Positions 35,325-44,504 of a stretch of DNA of 64,000 nucleotides are shown piece after piece. The stretch's first letter is position 1, and every line of letters begins with the position of its first letter. Origin of the DNA: an uncultured Eubacterium sp. (lineage in GTDB: Bacteria; Bacillota; Clostridia; Lachnospirales; Lachnospiraceae); contig CAMUML010000001.1 of assembly GCA_947089855.1 (NCBI GenBank), positions 1 through 64,000 on the forward strand, written 5' to 3'. The notes below the pieces were generated by a model, which made no database searches, was not told the DNA's origin, and saw only the letters and a program-made list of their open reading frames with translations. Both the position numbers and the translations under genes were made by a program.

Positions 35325-38300
35325 ATGAATGCATTTATGGAGCCTATTTGGTCCATGACAGAATTTAAGGAAATCCGTTCGCATCTTAAGTCAAGCCCTG
35401 GTAATGGCGTGCTAGAGCTTTCTGGCTGTATTGATTCACAAAAACTTCATATGGTGCATTGTTTAAGCGGGACGGAATTCAACCGGTTAATGGTAACCTT
35501 TACGGAGCAGCGTGCCCGTGAATTTTGTGAAGAGTACCGTTTTTTTGACCGGGATGTGCGGTATTTTCCGGCAAAGGATATTTTGTTTTACCAGTCTGAT
35601 ATAAGGGGCAATGAACTGGAAAAGGAGCGGATCGAAGTTCTAAAGCTGCTGTCTGGGGAAGGGCATTGTACGGTTGTTACGACCTTTGACGCACTTATGA
35701 ACCGTATGGCTGAACCGTCCGGTTTTTTATCTAGGATAAAAAAATTGGAAGTCGGCGATGTGCTGAATATGGACCATATGCTTAAGGAGCTGGCTGTTAT
35801 GGGCTACGAACGCAGCTATCAGGCAGAAGCTCCAGGGCAGTTTGCTGTCCGTGGCGGGATCCTGGACATCTATGTACTGACCGAGGACAATCCTTACAGG
35901 ATAGAACTATGGGGCGATGAGATTGATTCTATTCGAAGCTATGATGCGCAGAGCCAGCGTTCGATTGAAAATTTAAAACAGATTCAAATATTCCCAGCAG
36001 TAGAATTCCTGATGGATGACGCCCAGAAACGGGAAGGGGTCGGCCGTATGCAAAAAGAGGCAGAAAACGTATCCCAGAAGCTGCGTATGGATGGGAAGAC
36101 ACAAGAAGCAGCACGGCTCAAAAATACGGTAGATGCATTGGCCGAGGAACTTTTGGAGCTTGGCAGCAGCGCCAGCCTGGATGCCTATCTGACGTATTTT
36201 ACGGATCAGACCGTATCACTGCTGGATTATTTTGACCTGGCGCATACGCTGGTGGCACTGGATGAACCGGTACGCATTGCAGAACAAGGGGCGGCCGTAG
36301 AAAGTGAATATATTGATAGTATGCAGCAGCGTTTGGAAAAGGGGTATATCCTGCCAGGGCAAATGGATGCGTTGTACCGGGCTAAGGAGATTTTTGCGCG
36401 CCTGGAACGCCTGCATACGGTGGCGCTGGCGACCTTGGAATTAAAAGTGCCGGAATTGTCCATCCGGCAGATTTATCCGATACAGACCCGGACGGTCAAC
36501 CCCTATAACAATAGTTTTGAATTGCTGGTAAAAGACCTCATCCAATATAAAAATAAAAATTATAAGGTAATCTTATTATCAGGTTCCCGTACCCGCGCCC
36601 AAAGGCTGGCACAGGATCTGTCAGAAGAAGGGCTGAATGCTTTTTATACGGAAGACTACGACCATACCGTAAAGCCAGGCGAGGTCATGGCCTTGTACGG
36701 CAAAGTCAAGCGCGGCTACGAATATCCGATGTTAAAATTTGTTGTAATATCGGAAAGCGATATTTTTGGGGCCGAAAAAAAGAAGAAAAAACGGCGCCGG
36801 GTAAACAGCGGGGAAAAGATTTCCAGTTTTTCGGACCTGAATATTGGCGATTATGTTGTGCATGAAAACCACGGGCTTGGCATTTACCGCGGTATTGATA
36901 AAATAGAAGTAGAAGGTACTACAAAAGATTATATTAAGATTGAATATGCAAAAGGCGGTACGCTGTATATACTGGCCACACAGCTGGATATGATCCAAAA
37001 GTATGCAGGGGCCGATGCGCGCAAACCAAAACTGAATACGTTGGGAAGCCTGGAATGGAAAAAGACAAAGACAAAAGTACGTACTGCAGTAAAGGAGATT
37101 GCAGGGGAACTGGTACAGCTTTATGCTGCGCGCCAGAACCAAAAAGGGTATGTATATGGGCCCGATACGATCTGGCAGAGGGAATTTGAAGAAATGTTCC
37201 CGTTTGAAGAAACTGAAGACCAGACGCTTGCGATCGAAGCTACGAAACGCGATATGGAAAGCCCGAAAATTATGGACCGTTTAATCTGCGGGGATGTAGG
37301 CTACGGCAAAACAGAAATTGCAATCCGTGCAGCGTTCAAAGCGGTACAAGAAAGCAAACAGGTCGTATACCTGGCTCCGACGACCATTCTGGCGCAGCAG
37401 GTGTATAACAATTTTGTCCAGCGTATGCAGGATTTCCCGATCACAGTCGGGATGCTTTGCCGTTTTAAGACACCGGCGGAGCAGAAAAAGACAATCCAGG
37501 ATTTAAAAAAAGGCTTGGTGGATATTGTTGTGGGTACGCACCGGGTACTGTCAAAAGATGTGCAGTATAAAGACCTGGGGCTTTTGATCGTGGATGAAGA
37601 GCAGCGGTTTGGCGTGACGCATAAGGAAAAAATAAAGAGGCTGAAGACGAACGTAGATGTCCTGACCCTGACTGCAACCCCAATCCCAAGGACGCTGCAT
37701 ATGAGCCTGATTGGGATCCGGGATATGAGTGTATTGGAAGAGCCGCCGGTAGACCGTGTCCCGATCCAGACCTATGTAATGGAGTACAATGAAGAACTGG
37801 TACGGGAAGCCATCGTGCGGGAACTGGCCCGGGGCGGGCAAGTATATTATGTCTTTAACCGTGTCAACCAGATCGAAGATGTAACGGCAAAGATACAAAG
37901 CCTTGTGCCGGATGCGACAATGGCGTTTGCACATGGGCAGATGAAAGAACGGGAACTGGAAAATATTATGTATCAATTTATCAATGGGGAAATTGATGTA
38001 TTGGTCTCTACTACGATTATTGAAACAGGGCTGGACATTTCCAATGTCAATACTATGATCATCCAGGATGCAGATAATATGGGGCTGTCGCAATTGTACC
38101 AATTGCGTGGGCGGGTAGGCCGCTCAAACCGGACGGCCTATGCGTTTTTAATGTACAAGCGTGACAAGATGCTAAAAGAAGTAGCAGAAAAGCGCCTGGC
38201 TGCAATTAAGGAATTTACCGATTTGGGGAGCGGGTTTAAAATTGCTATGCGTGACCTGGAAATCCGCGGGGCGGGAAACCTGCTTGGGGCGCAGCAGAGC

Positions 38301-38858
38301 GGCCATATGGAAGCCGTTGGCTATGACCTGTACTGTAAGATGTTAAATGAAGCTGTCCGCCATGCAAAGGGGGATGCTTCTGCAGAAGATTTCGAAACGT
38401 CCATTGATATTGATATTGATGCTTATATTCCGCCTTCCTATATTCCAAACGAATACCAGAAGCTGGATATTTATAAACGGGTTGCAGGCATAGAGACACA
38501 GGAAGAAGCAGACGAGATGATGGAGGAACTGCTGGACCGTTTTGGCGATCCGCCAAAATCGGTTGTTAACCTGCTTAAGATTGCGCAGGTCAAAGCAAAA
38601 GCACATCATATTTTTATCAAAGAAATTACTCAGAAAGGCACTGCAGTCCGGATTATGATGCATGAACAAGCACAGGTGGATACCGGTAAGATTCCGGATA
38701 TTGTAAGGGAGTATGAAGGGAAGCTGACGTATACGCCAGTCGGCAAAAACCCGGTATTTGTCTATCATATGGCGAAAAACTTGCGCGATTCCAAAAAACG
38801 GGAAGTGCTGCCGCTCATAGAACAGCTGGTGGCGGCGATTTCTGTGAAAAAAACATGA
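35325..38858 (+). CDS. mfd: Transcription-repair coupling factor
   Basis: 1,177 residues, full length. Mfd removes stalled RNA polymerase at DNA lesions and recruits the Uvr system. It has the UvrB-like N-terminal part (residues about 20-350), the RNA polymerase-interaction domain (ISSFSDLNIGDYVVHENHGL), the RecG-like motor with Walker A ICGDVGYGKTEIAIRA and Walker B LLIVDEEQRFGVTHKEK, the TRG motif region near LRGRVGRSNRTAYAFLMYKR, and the C-terminal domain (YIPNEYQKLDIYKRVAGIET). ATG 35325 follows GGGAGTGAGAATT. The frame opens five codons earlier without an RBS. Confidence 0.97.
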   Translation: MNAFMEPIWSMTEFKEIRSHLKSSPGNGVLELSGCIDSQKLHMVHCLSGTEFNRLMVTFTEQRAREFCEEYRFFDRDVRYFPAKDILFYQSDIRGNELEKERIEVLKLLSGEGHCTVVTTFDALMNRMAEPSGFLSRIKKLEVGDVLNMDHMLKELAVMGYERSYQAEAPGQFAVRGGILDIYVLTEDNPYRIELWGDEIDSIRSYDAQSQRSIENLKQIQIFPAVEFLMDDAQKREGVGRMQKEAENVSQKLRMDGKTQEAARLKNTVDALAEELLELGSSASLDAYLTYFTDQTVSLLDYFDLAHTLVALDEPVRIAEQGAAVESEYIDSMQQRLEKGYILPGQMDALYRAKEIFARLERLHTVALATLELKVPELSIRQIYPIQTRTVNPYNNSFELLVKDLIQYKNKNYKVILLSGSRTRAQRLAQDLSEEGLNAFYTEDYDHTVKPGEVMALYGKVKRGYEYPMLKFVVISESDIFGAEKKKKKRRRVNSGEKISSFSDLNIGDYVVHENHGLGIYRGIDKIEVEGTTKDYIKIEYAKGGTLYILATQLDMIQKYAGADARKPKLNTLGSLEWKKTKTKVRTAVKEIAGELVQLYAARQNQKGYVYGPDTIWQREFEEMFPFEETEDQTLAIEATKRDMESPKIMDRLICGDVGYGKTEIAIRAAFKAVQESKQVVYLAPTTILAQQVYNNFVQRMQDFPITVGMLCRFKTPAEQKKTIQDLKKGLVDIVVGTHRVLSKDVQYKDLGLLIVDEEQRFGVTHKEKIKRLKTNVDVLTLTATPIPRTLHMSLIGIRDMSVLEEPPVDRVPIQTYVMEYNEELVREAIVRELARGGQVYYVFNRVNQIEDVTAKIQSLVPDATMAFAHGQMKERELENIMYQFINGEIDVLVSTTIIETGLDISNVNTMIIQDADNMGLSQLYQLRGRVGRSNRTAYAFLMYKRDKMLKEVAEKRLAAIKEFTDLGSGFKIAMRDLEIRGAGNLLGAQQSGHMEAVGYDLYCKMLNEAVRHAKGDASAEDFETSIDIDIDAYIPPSYIPNEYQKLDIYKRVAGIETQEEADEMMEELLDRFGDPPKSVVNLLKIAQVKAKAHHIFIKEITQKGTAVRIMMHEQAQVDTGKIPDIVREYEGKLTYTPVGKNPVFVYHMAKNLRDSKKREVLPLIEQLVAAISVKKT

Positions 38859-38864
38859 AAATTC

Positions 38865-38893
38865 TTGCGGATGCCGTTTAATTGCACTATAAT
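38865..38893 (+). promoter_or_regulatory. Promoter of the PrsA-like lipoprotein gene
   Basis: TTGCGG (38865-38870), 17 bases, TATAAT (38888-38893), just after the mfd stop and about 75 bases before the lipoprotein start. Confidence 0.65.
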
Positions 38894-38966
38894 AGACCAG
38901 TGCATAAAGGCAGAGACAGAAAAATTTTGTGAAAAATAAAAAGAACGTTTAGGAGGCAATTCATTT

Positions 38967-40211
38967 ATGAAGCTTAAGAAAATAGCAGCCACATTGTTAG
39001 CGGCATCTACCCTGGCATCTTCTGCATTGGCAGGGTGCAGCGGTACGGTCAATGCAAATGCATCGGCAGCCACCTTAGATGGAAAAGAAATTTCAATGGG
39101 GGTAGCTAATTTTGTGGCCCAGGTACAGGCAGTGCAGATGGACTCGTATTTACTGTCTTATTATGGGGAAGACATGTGGGATTCTGATGCCGGCGAAGAC
39201 GGCATGACAATGACAGAATCTGTGAAAAAAAGTGTTATGGAACAGCTTCAGGAGTACTATCTGCTGGATGCGCATACTTCGGATTATGGGATAGAACTGA
39301 CAGAGGACGAAAAGGCAGCGATTACACAGGCAGCATCCAAGTTCCTGTCTGACAACAGCGAAAAGGCATTGGGCGTTATGGGTGCTACACAAGATACGGT
39401 AGAAGAAATGCTGCGCCTGCATAAAGTGCAGTCAAAAATGCGCGCGGCCATTGAAAAAGAGATTGATACGAATGTATCAGATGAGGAATGCGCGCAGAAA
39501 ACATTCCGTTACGTAAGGTTCCAAAAACAGGAAGAAGGCGCGTCTGCTACCGATGATACGACAGCCGACGAAGCTGGTACAGGCGACCAGAAGGAAGATG
39601 CACTGGCATTTTTGGAGGCTGCTGCCGATGGTATGGAGGAAGCTGCAAAGGAAAAGGAGTATACGGTTCAGACTTGTTCCTATGGTGAAGGGGATTTAAA
39701 CGAAGATGACAATACAACCAGCATGGATGTTTCTGTCCTGCAGGCTGCGGATAAGTTAAAAGACGGAGAGCTGGCAAGTGCGCTGGCTGAAACAGACAGT
39801 GCCTATTATGTGGTACAGATGGATTCTACCGATGACAAGACGGCTGCAGAAACGAAAAAAGAGTCTATTTTGTCACAGCGGCGCAGCGATAAGTATGACG
39901 AAGTCCTAAAAGGGTACCAGGATGCCTGTGAGTGGAAGGTCAACGAGGGCGAATGGGGGAAAGTGAATTTTGATGAATTGTATACCGTAAAACAGCCTGA
40001 GACTGCAACGGACGATGGAGCAGGGGATGCAGGCACAGCCGCAGATGACGGAGCAGGGGATGCGGGCACAGCTGCCGATGGAGCAGGGGATGCAGGCACA
40101 GCTGCCGATGGAGCGGATGCAGGCACAGCCGCCGGCGATGGTGCAGGAAACGCGGACACAACGGCCGGCGATGGTGCGGAAAATGGAGGAAAAACTACAG
40201 CGGAGGAATAA
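38967..40211 (+). CDS. PrsA/SurA-like foldase lipoprotein with repetitive acidic tail
   Basis: 414 residues. The N terminus has a lipoprotein signal (LASSALAGC, lipid-linked Cys at residue 23). The next 300 residues are helical and acidic with a parvulin-like core (YVRFQKQEEG ... LKDGELASALAETDSAYYVV), as in PrsA-type extracellular folding factors. The classical parvulin signature is not obvious, so PPIase activity is uncertain. The last 70 residues are tandem DGAGDAGTAAD-type repeats. AGGAGG precedes the start. Confidence 0.75.
   Translation: MKLKKIAATLLAASTLASSALAGCSGTVNANASAATLDGKEISMGVANFVAQVQAVQMDSYLLSYYGEDMWDSDAGEDGMTMTESVKKSVMEQLQEYYLLDAHTSDYGIELTEDEKAAITQAASKFLSDNSEKALGVMGATQDTVEEMLRLHKVQSKMRAAIEKEIDTNVSDEECAQKTFRYVRFQKQEEGASATDDTTADEAGTGDQKEDALAFLEAAADGMEEAAKEKEYTVQTCSYGEGDLNEDDNTTSMDVSVLQAADKLKDGELASALAETDSAYYVVQMDSTDDKTAAETKKESILSQRRSDKYDEVLKGYQDACEWKVNEGEWGKVNFDELYTVKQPETATDDGAGDAGTAADDGAGDAGTAADGAGDAGTAADGADAGTAAGDGAGNADTTAGDGAENGGKTTAEE
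40011..40140 (+). repeat. Tandem repeats in the foldase C-terminal tail
   Basis: Units of roughly 30 bases with GATGGAGCAGGGGATGCAGG-like core occur about four times with small changes, encoding DGAGDAGTAA. Unit number is expected to vary between strains. Confidence 0.75.
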
Positions 40212-40252
40212 CCCTGCGGGGCAGGTATAAGAAAAGAATAAAAATGGAAAGT

Positions 40253-40283
40253 AAGGCAGATACTGTAATCACAGTACTGCCTT
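40253..40283 (+). terminator. Hairpin after the foldase gene
   Basis: AAGGCAGATACTG... can fold back on ...CAGTACTGCCTT (ends 40283), a near-perfect stem of about 13 bp with one unpaired base. A short T-rich tail follows. Confidence 0.65.
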
Positions 40284-40326
40284 CTTTGCAAGAGGAAACA
40301 ATTATTATTAAATCGAGGATAAAGTT

Positions 40327-42444
40327 ATGAAAAATATATTGTATTTTCTGAAAGATTATAAAAGGGAAAGTATACTAGCACCGCTGTTTAAGATGTTGGA
40401 GGCGACGTTTGAACTGATTGTGCCGCTGGTTATGGCGGCGGTCATTGATGTGGGGATCGCAGGCGGAGATAAAGATTATGTGGTCCGTATGTGTATAGTA
40501 ATGATTGCACTTGGGGCTATTGGCCTGGTGTGTTCTATAACAGCGCAGTTTTTTGCGGCAAAAGCAGCAGTTGGGATGGCTTCCAAGCTGCGCCATGCGG
40601 TGTTTGGGCATATCCAGAGCCTGTCATTTTCCAAGCTGGACCAAATAGGTACGTCTACGTTGATTACGCGGATGACCAGCGATATTAACCAGGTACAGTC
40701 TGGGATCAATTTATTTTTGCGCCTGTTTTTACGTTCGCCGTTTATCGTATTTGGCGCTATGGTTATGGCATTTACGGTCAATGTCAAAGCTGCCCTTATT
40801 TTTGTAGTAACCATTCCGCTTTTATCTGTTGTGGTGTTCGGTGTGATGTATGTGAGCATACCGCTTTATAAAAAAGTGCAGGGCGGGCTGGATGAAGTGC
40901 TGACGATGGTACGTGAAAACCTGACGGGTGTGCGTGTGATCCGTGCGTTCCACAAAGAAGAAGAAGAGGTCAGCAATTTTAACAGCAAAAATCAAATGCT
41001 GAATGAAAATCAGCAGTATGTAGGCAGGATTTCTGCTTTAACAAATCCAGTAACGTATGTTATAATCAACGTGGCTACGCTGGTGCTGATCTGGACAGGC
41101 GCCATCCAGGTAGACAATGGCTTTATCACGCAGGGGGAAGTAGTGGCTCTGGTAAATTATATGTCACAGATCCTGGTAGAATTAATTAAACTGGCAAATC
41201 TGATCGTGAGTGTGACCAAAGCCATTGCCTGCGGCAAACGTGTTTCCGATGTATTGGATGTAGAAGAAGGGCTGCCGCAGGCAGTGGTGCCGGGCGTAGG
41301 CAAAAAAGTGGACGGCAGCCCGAAAGTCGAGTTTCAAGGGGTTAGTATGGCCTATCATGGATCTGGGGAACATGCGGTTTCCGATATTTGTTTCCAGGCA
41401 TTTGAGGGGGAGACAATCGGTATCATTGGAGGGACTGGTTCGGGAAAAAGTACCGTTGTCAACTTGATACCAAGGTTTTATGACGTATCGGAAGGTTCGG
41501 TAAAAGTCGACGGTATCGATGTACGCGATTACGATACGGACCAGCTCCGCGCAAAAATTGGCATTGTCATGCAAAAAGCGGTCTTATTTAAAGGGACGAT
41601 CCGGGAAAATTTAAAATGGGGCAACCCGAATGCGGCCGATGGGCAGATTTTGGCAGCAGTACAGGCGGCACAGGCGGCGGATGTAATAAAGGCCAAGGAG
41701 CTTGGGCTGGATGAGATGGTTGAGCAGGGCGGGAAAAATTTGTCAGGCGGGCAGAGGCAAAGGCTTACGATCGCACGCGCACTCGTCCGCAGGCCGGAAA
41801 TTTTGATTTTGGACGACAGCGCAAGTGCGCTTGATTTTGCAACTGATGCGAAACTGCGTAAGTCGCTGCGGGAGCTGGATTACCATCCAACAGTATTTAT
41901 TGTATCCCAGAGGACTTCATCGGTGCAGTCGGCTGACTGTATCCTGGTGCTGGATGATGGGGAATTGGTTGGGAAAGGCACACATGGGCAGCTGCTGGAA
42001 AACTGCAGCGTTTATCAAGAGATTTATGCGTCACAGTTCCGATCGCAGGATCCACAGGGACAGGCCGATATGCCGCAGGGGCAGGCAGACGGGGCACAGG
42101 CAAGCGATGATTTGGGAGGATCAGGCTCCGGTTCACCAGGCACAGAGGATCAAAAGAAAAAAATGGAAAGCAAAAGGGATAACGGAAATAAAGAGGAAGC
42201 CGAAAAAAATAAAGGAAAAGAGGCAAAAAAAGACAAAGAAGCAAAAAATAAAGGAAAAGAGGTAAAAGGCGGCAAAGGTATAAAAAACAAAGGAAAAGAA
42301 GCAAAAAGCGGGAAAGAAGCAAAAAATAAAGAAATGAAACCTAAGGATAAAAATAAAGAAGTGAAACATAAAGAGGCAAAAAAAACGGAAGCAGCAAGCA
42401 AGCAGAAAGGGAAAAATAAAAAAGGCGGAAAGGGGGAAGCGTAA
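40327..42444 (+). CDS. ABC exporter half-transporter, subunit 1, with lysine-rich tail
   Basis: 705 residues. It has a membrane domain of about six helices (residues 15-320), then the ATPase domain with Walker A IGGTGSGKSTVVNL, signature NLSGGQRQRLTIARAL and Walker B ILILDDSASALDFATDAK. The usual catalytic Glu after Walker B is Asp here (LDDSAS), as in the degenerate-site subunit of heterodimeric exporters such as BmrC. The last 100 or so residues, after position 600, are a Lys/Glu/Gly low-complexity tail (NKGKEAKKDKEAKNKGKEVK) that such transporters normally lack. It overlaps the partner gene by one base (TAATG). Confidence 0.92.
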   Translation: MKNILYFLKDYKRESILAPLFKMLEATFELIVPLVMAAVIDVGIAGGDKDYVVRMCIVMIALGAIGLVCSITAQFFAAKAAVGMASKLRHAVFGHIQSLSFSKLDQIGTSTLITRMTSDINQVQSGINLFLRLFLRSPFIVFGAMVMAFTVNVKAALIFVVTIPLLSVVVFGVMYVSIPLYKKVQGGLDEVLTMVRENLTGVRVIRAFHKEEEEVSNFNSKNQMLNENQQYVGRISALTNPVTYVIINVATLVLIWTGAIQVDNGFITQGEVVALVNYMSQILVELIKLANLIVSVTKAIACGKRVSDVLDVEEGLPQAVVPGVGKKVDGSPKVEFQGVSMAYHGSGEHAVSDICFQAFEGETIGIIGGTGSGKSTVVNLIPRFYDVSEGSVKVDGIDVRDYDTDQLRAKIGIVMQKAVLFKGTIRENLKWGNPNAADGQILAAVQAAQAADVIKAKELGLDEMVEQGGKNLSGGQRQRLTIARALVRRPEILILDDSASALDFATDAKLRKSLRELDYHPTVFIVSQRTSSVQSADCILVLDDGELVGKGTHGQLLENCSVYQEIYASQFRSQDPQGQADMPQGQADGAQASDDLGGSGSGSPGTEDQKKKMESKRDNGNKEEAEKNKGKEAKKDKEAKNKGKEVKGGKGIKNKGKEAKSGKEAKNKEMKPKDKNKEVKHKEAKKTEAASKQKGKNKKGGKGEA

Positions 42445-44198
42445 TGAAAACAGCAGAAAAAAGCAGGCAGTCACAGACAATCAAAAAAGTGCTGGCATAC
42501 ATCCGGCATTATTGGCCCTTAGTATTTATGTCGCTTGTATTTGCGGCAGTGACCGTATTTGCTACCCTGTACTTCCCGATTTTAACCGGCGATGCGGTAG
42601 ATCTTATTATTGAAAAGGGGCTGGTAGATTTTGAAGGCATCCGGGCGATTATTCAAAAGGCTAGTATATTGATCGCGGTTACGGCGCTTGCACAATGGCT
42701 GATGAATGTAATTAACAACCGGATCACGTACCAGGTGATCCGTGATATTCGGGAAGAAGCATTTCAAAAAATTGAGGTGCTGCCTTTAAAATATATTGAT
42801 TCCCATTCCGCTGGGGAAATCGTAAGCCGTGTCATTGCGGATGCGGACCAGTTTGCAGATGGGCTTTTAATGGGGTTTACACAATTATTTACAGGGCTTT
42901 TGACAATTGTAGGGACGCTTTGTTTTATGGTGTCTATTAATATCAGGATAACGGCTGTAGTCGTTGTAGTTACACCAGTGTCGCTTTTGGTGGCGGCATA
43001 TATTGCAAAAAGCACTTACCAGATGTTCCAGCAGCAATCGCAAAGCCGCGGGAAACAGACGGCCTTGATTGATGAAATGATCGGAAACCAGAAAGTCGTC
43101 CAGGCATTTGGCCAGGAAAAACAAGTTATGGGCAGGTTTGACGCGATCAATGCGGATTTGGAAAAATATTCGCTGCGTGCAATTTTCTTTTCCTCCATTA
43201 CAAATCCAGCGACGCGGTTTGTAAACAGCCTGGTATATACCGGGGTTGCAATTTTTGGCGCATTGGCAGCGATTAACGGCAGCCTGAGCGTTGGCCAGCT
43301 TTCTTGTTTTTTAAGTTATGCAAACCAGTATACTAAGCCGTTTAATGAAATATCAGGGGTAATTACAGAGCTGCAGAATGCACTGGCATGCGCAGCCCGT
43401 ATTTTTGAATTGATTGAGGAGGAACCACAGATACCGGATAAGCCGGATGCGATGGTGCTTGCCAGTGCAGACGGCAGGGTGGATTTGGAGCACGTAAGCT
43501 TTTCCTATGTGCCGGATAAAAAATTAATAGAAGACTTTAATTTGAATGTACTGCCGAGCCAGCGTATTGCAATTGTAGGGCCGACAGGGTGCGGGAAGAC
43601 GACGATGATCAACCTGCTGATGCGTTTTTATGATCCGGATGCAGGCGTGATCAAAGTAAGCGGCACGGATACCAGGGATATTACACGAAAAAGCCTGCGT
43701 GGGGCTTATGGCATGGTGCTGCAGGAAACCTGGCTGCGCAGCGGTACGATCCGGGATAATATCTGTATGGGAAAGCCGCAGGCATCTGATGCAGAAATGG
43801 TACAGGCAGCAAAAGCAGCGCATGCGCACAGTTTTATCAAGCGTTTGCCGGATGGCTACGATACGGTGGTTACGGAAGATGGCGGCAATCTCTCACAGGG
43901 GCAAAAGCAGCTATTGTGCATCGCACGCGTGATGCTGTGCCTGCCGCCGATGCTGATCTTGGATGAGGCAACTTCTTCGATCGATACACGTACCGAAATG
44001 AAAATACAGAATGCGTTTGCGGTTCTAATGCAAGGGCGTACCAGCTTTATCGTTGCCCACCGGCTTTCTACGATCGAAAGCGCGGATGTGATACTGGTTA
44101 TGCGGGATGGCAAAATTATCGAACAGGGTTCCCATCGGGCGCTCTTACAAAAAGGAGGATTTTATGCAACACTTTATAATAGCCAGTTTGCCCGGTGA
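42444..44198 (+). CDS. ABC exporter half-transporter, subunit 2
   Basis: 584 residues. A six-helix membrane domain is followed by an ATPase domain with Walker A IVGPTGCGKTTMINLLMR, signature NLSQGQKQLLCIARVML and Walker B LILDEATSSIDTRTEMKI. The catalytic Glu is intact, while the signature has a Q (LSQGQ), as is usual for the partner that closes the degenerate site. The pair thus has one consensus and one degenerate ATP site, as in the BmrCD class of drug or lipid exporters. Substrate unknown. It starts within the stop of subunit 1. Confidence 0.93.
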   Translation: MKTAEKSRQSQTIKKVLAYIRHYWPLVFMSLVFAAVTVFATLYFPILTGDAVDLIIEKGLVDFEGIRAIIQKASILIAVTALAQWLMNVINNRITYQVIRDIREEAFQKIEVLPLKYIDSHSAGEIVSRVIADADQFADGLLMGFTQLFTGLLTIVGTLCFMVSINIRITAVVVVVTPVSLLVAAYIAKSTYQMFQQQSQSRGKQTALIDEMIGNQKVVQAFGQEKQVMGRFDAINADLEKYSLRAIFFSSITNPATRFVNSLVYTGVAIFGALAAINGSLSVGQLSCFLSYANQYTKPFNEISGVITELQNALACAARIFELIEEEPQIPDKPDAMVLASADGRVDLEHVSFSYVPDKKLIEDFNLNVLPSQRIAIVGPTGCGKTTMINLLMRFYDPDAGVIKVSGTDTRDITRKSLRGAYGMVLQETWLRSGTIRDNICMGKPQASDAEMVQAAKAAHAHSFIKRLPDGYDTVVTEDGGNLSQGQKQLLCIARVMLCLPPMLILDEATSSIDTRTEMKIQNAFAVLMQGRTSFIVAHRLSTIESADVILVMRDGKIIEQGSHRALLQKGGFYATLYNSQFAR

Positions 44199-44328
44199 TT
44201 TGGACAGGAACCATATGCAGGCGGCGGAATAATATAACTAAAAGAGGGTTCCCCGTATGACATATTGGATAGTTTCTCTTTCTGTAGCCGTTCAAAAGTA
44301 TAGAATCTGCCATAATTAATTTGCAGGC

Positions 44329-44358
44329 TTGACAAATAAGAAAACGAGCTACTATAAT
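44329..44358 (+). promoter_or_regulatory. murA promoter with consensus hexamers
   Basis: TTGACA (44329-44334) and TATAAT (44353-44358) match the sigma-A consensus exactly, spaced by 18 bases. The leader to the murA start is about 140 bases. The rest of 44199-44504 shows nothing else I can support. Confidence 0.8.
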
Positions 44359-44504
44359 TACTTGTTGGATAAAGGTATTAGAACCTGCCAATGACAGGAA
44401 ATGGAAATTCGGGCTGGTATTTGGAAAGGAATAAGCTGGAAACGGCAGAAAAAATAAAAAATCGTGGGAAGTATCGGGCTAGGCATGATAGATTGAGGTG
44501 TGAG

